Position numbers and translations under genes: made by a program. From Sulfitobacter sp. CW3 (GTDB lineage: Bacteria > Pseudomonadota > Alphaproteobacteria > Rhodobacterales > Rhodobacteraceae), in contig NZ_JAHXRL010000003.1 of NCBI RefSeq assembly GCF_019392245.1, positions 124,001 through 188,000 of the forward strand: a stretch of DNA of 64,000 nt, written 5' to 3'. Below, piece by piece: positions 62,599 through 64,000 of this stretch. Each line of letters opens with the position of its first letter. The first letter of the stretch is position 1. Under the pieces are notes generated by a model. The model had not been told where the DNA came from, searched no databases, and worked only from the letters and a program-made list of their open reading frames with translations.

Positions 62599-62877
62599 AT
62601 GTCTCGTTCAGTATGGAAAGGTCCTTTTGTTGACTCTTATGTCCTCAAAAAGGCCGAAGCCTCCCGCGAAAGCGGTCGCAGCGAAGTGATCAAGATTTGG
62701 TCGCGCCGTTCAACGATCCTGCCACAGTTTGTTGGCCTGACGTTCGGTGTGTACAACGGTCACAAGCACATCCCTGTAAACGTCAGCGAAGAGATGATTG
62801 GTCAGAAGTTTGGTGAATATTCGCCAACTCGCACCTATTATGGTCACGCAGCCGACAAAAAAGCGAAGCGGAAATAA
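62599..62877 (+). CDS. rpsS: 30S ribosomal protein S19
   Basis: 30S head protein near the A site. [40 protein letters not shown] and [20 protein letters not shown] are canonical. 92 aa, three bases from rplV. Confidence 0.98.
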   Translation: MSRSVWKGPFVDSYVLKKAEASRESGRSEVIKIWSRRSTILPQFVGLTFGVYNGHKHIPVNVSEEMIGQKFGEYSPTRTYYGHAADKKAKRK

Positions 62878-62880
62878 GCC

Positions 62881-63261
62881 ATGAGCAAGGATAAAAATCC
62901 CCGCCGCGTGGCCGACAACGAAGCCCGTGCAAAACTGCGCATGCTTCGCACAAGCCCGCAGAAACTGAACCTCGTCGCCGCAATGATCCGCGGCAAGAAG
63001 GTCGACAAGGCCCTTACGGACCTGACCTTCTCGAAAAAGCGGATCGCAGTAGATGTGAAGAAATGTCTTCAGTCTGCAATTGCGAACGGTGAAAACAACC
63101 ACAACCTTGACGTGGATGAACTGGTCGTTGCCGAAGCATATGTCGGTAAGAACCTGATCATGAAGCGTGGTCGTCCACGTGCGCGTGGCCGTTTCGGCAA
63201 GATCATCAAGCCGTTTTCGGAAATCACGATTGTCGTGCGTCAAGTTGAGGAGCAAGCATAA
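62881..63261 (+). CDS. rplV: 50S ribosomal protein L22
   Basis: Tunnel-constriction protein. [40 protein letters not shown] and the loop [20 protein letters not shown], where macrolide-resistance changes occur, look wild-type. 126 aa. Its stop overlaps the rpsC start (TAATG). Confidence 0.98.
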   Translation: MSKDKNPRRVADNEARAKLRMLRTSPQKLNLVAAMIRGKKVDKALTDLTFSKKRIAVDVKKCLQSAIANGENNHNLDVDELVVAEAYVGKNLIMKRGRPRARGRFGKIIKPFSEITIVVRQVEEQA

Positions 63262-63968
63262 TGGGTAATAAAGTAAACCCGATCGGTATGCGTCTTCAGG
63301 TCAACCGCACCTGGGACAGCCGCTGGTACGCTGACACGAAGGACTATGGTGATCTTCTGCTTGAAGACCTCGCCATCCGCGCCTTCATCAAGAAAGAATG
63401 TGCACAGGCCGGTATCGCCCGTGTGATCATCGAACGCCCACACAAGAAGTGCCGCGTTACGATCCACACAGCACGCCCAGGTGTGATCATTGGTAAAAAA
63501 GGTGCAGACATCGAAGGTCTGCGTCAGAAAATTGCCAAAATCACCAAGTCTGACCTGCACCTCAACATCGTTGAAGTTCGCAAGCCAGAGCTGGACGCCG
63601 CACTTGTTGGTGAATCCATCGCACAGCAATTGGAACGCCGGGTCTCTTTCCGTCGCGCCATGAAGCGTGCCGTACAGAACGCCATGCGTATGGGTGCCCT
63701 TGGTATCCGCGTTAACGTTGCTGGCCGTCTGGGTGGTGCAGAAATCGCGCGTACCGAATGGTACCGTGAAGGCCGCGTGCCGCTCCACACTCTGCGTGCT
63801 GACATCGATTACGCACATGTCGAAGCGATGACTGCCTATGGCATCATCGGGATCAAGACATGGATCTTCAAAGGCGAGATCATGGAACATGACCCGGCAG
63901 CGCGTGACCGTAAGGCACAAGAAATGCAAGACGGCCCAGCACCTCGCGGTGCCGGCGGTCGTCGCTAA
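63261..63968 (+). CDS. rpsC: 30S ribosomal protein S3
   Basis: 30S protein at the mRNA entry channel. [20 protein letters not shown] opens it; [20 protein letters not shown] is the KH loop and [20 protein letters not shown] the C-terminal block. 235 aa. rplP starts 13 bases after the stop. Confidence 0.98.
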   Translation: MGNKVNPIGMRLQVNRTWDSRWYADTKDYGDLLLEDLAIRAFIKKECAQAGIARVIIERPHKKCRVTIHTARPGVIIGKKGADIEGLRQKIAKITKSDLHLNIVEVRKPELDAALVGESIAQQLERRVSFRRAMKRAVQNAMRMGALGIRVNVAGRLGGAEIARTEWYREGRVPLHTLRADIDYAHVEAMTAYGIIGIKTWIFKGEIMEHDPAARDRKAQEMQDGPAPRGAGGRR

Positions 63969-63981
63969 GGGGGAATGAAAG

Positions 63982-64000
63982 ATGCTACAACCAAAGCGTA
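63982..64000 (+). CDS. rplP: 50S ribosomal protein L16 (first codons only)
   Basis: ATG at 63982 followed by codons for L-Q-P-K-R, the usual start of L16, then the window ends. A GGGGGAATGAAAG site precedes it. The gene is cut only by the window edge. Confidence 0.85.

Overview
The window is about 64 kb of chromosome from an alphaproteobacterium of the order Rhodobacterales, most likely the marine Roseobacter group. The basis is gene order: folK-rpoZ-rsh-DUF2062-pdxJ-acpS-lepB-rnc-era-DUF1491-recO, pckA divergent from chvI-chvG-hprK-rapZ-EIIA-ptsH, a PduO-type adenosyltransferase behind a twin-transmembrane small protein, and an Mcd-type acyl-CoA dehydrogenase of the ethylmalonyl-CoA pathway. 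No rRNA, insertion sequence, prophage or CRISPR array was seen. Genus cannot be fixed from the sequence alone.

Layout. 71-8831: a co-directional housekeeping run (folate, RNA polymerase omega, ppGpp, vitamin B6, carrier-protein activation, secretion, RNA processing, ribosome assembly, recombination). 8815-14088: a META-domain lipoprotein, methylsuccinyl-CoA dehydrogenase, a TauE/SafE permease, an XRE regulator, and an unusual pair made of a LysR-type HTH fused to a PAS-like domain and a GNAT-fold protein. 14146-21469: PEP carboxykinase divergent from the ChvI/ChvG two-component system and a regulatory phosphotransferase set (HprK, RapZ, EIIA-Man, HPr), then an acyltransferase. 21535-27675: mostly minus-strand metabolism (3-hydroxyacyl-CoA dehydrogenase, ETF, cobalamin adenosyltransferase, SDR, SH3 protein). 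27880-34697: parC, a DUF898/M48 pair, cytochrome P450, a small lipoprotein.

34830-64000: the transcription/translation supercluster: tufA, a GNAT gene, tRNA-Trp, secE, nusG, rplK, rplA, rplJ, rplL, rpoB, rpoC, rpsL, rpsG, fusA, tufB, rpsJ, rplC, rplD, rplW, rplB, rpsS, rplV, rpsC and the first codons of rplP. Non-ribosomal genes sit inside it at four places: a glycosyltransferase (rplA/rplJ), a DMT permease plus a putative rhamnosyltransferase (rpoC/rpsL), a secreted protein plus a Pycsar-effector-like membrane protein (tufB/rpsJ), and a MOSC protein (rplW/rplB).

How the genes fit together. Mcd passes electrons to ETF, and the adenosyltransferase supplies the B12 coenzyme that the ethylmalonyl-CoA and methylmalonyl-CoA mutases need, so these scattered genes serve acetyl-CoA assimilation. 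ChvG/ChvI, HprK, EIIA and HPr form a signalling block beside the gluconeogenic pckA. The most interesting signals are in intergenic DNA of the ribosomal cluster: two families of short palindromic repeats (one a double palindrome in rplL-rpoB and, inverted, in rpoB-rpoC, with a covarying base pair; the other a GGTGGGT hairpin followed by CCTACG in five places), a nested stem-loop between secE and nusG, and promoter/leader hairpins ahead of rplJ and rpsJ. All family names come from reading the proteins; no database search was run.
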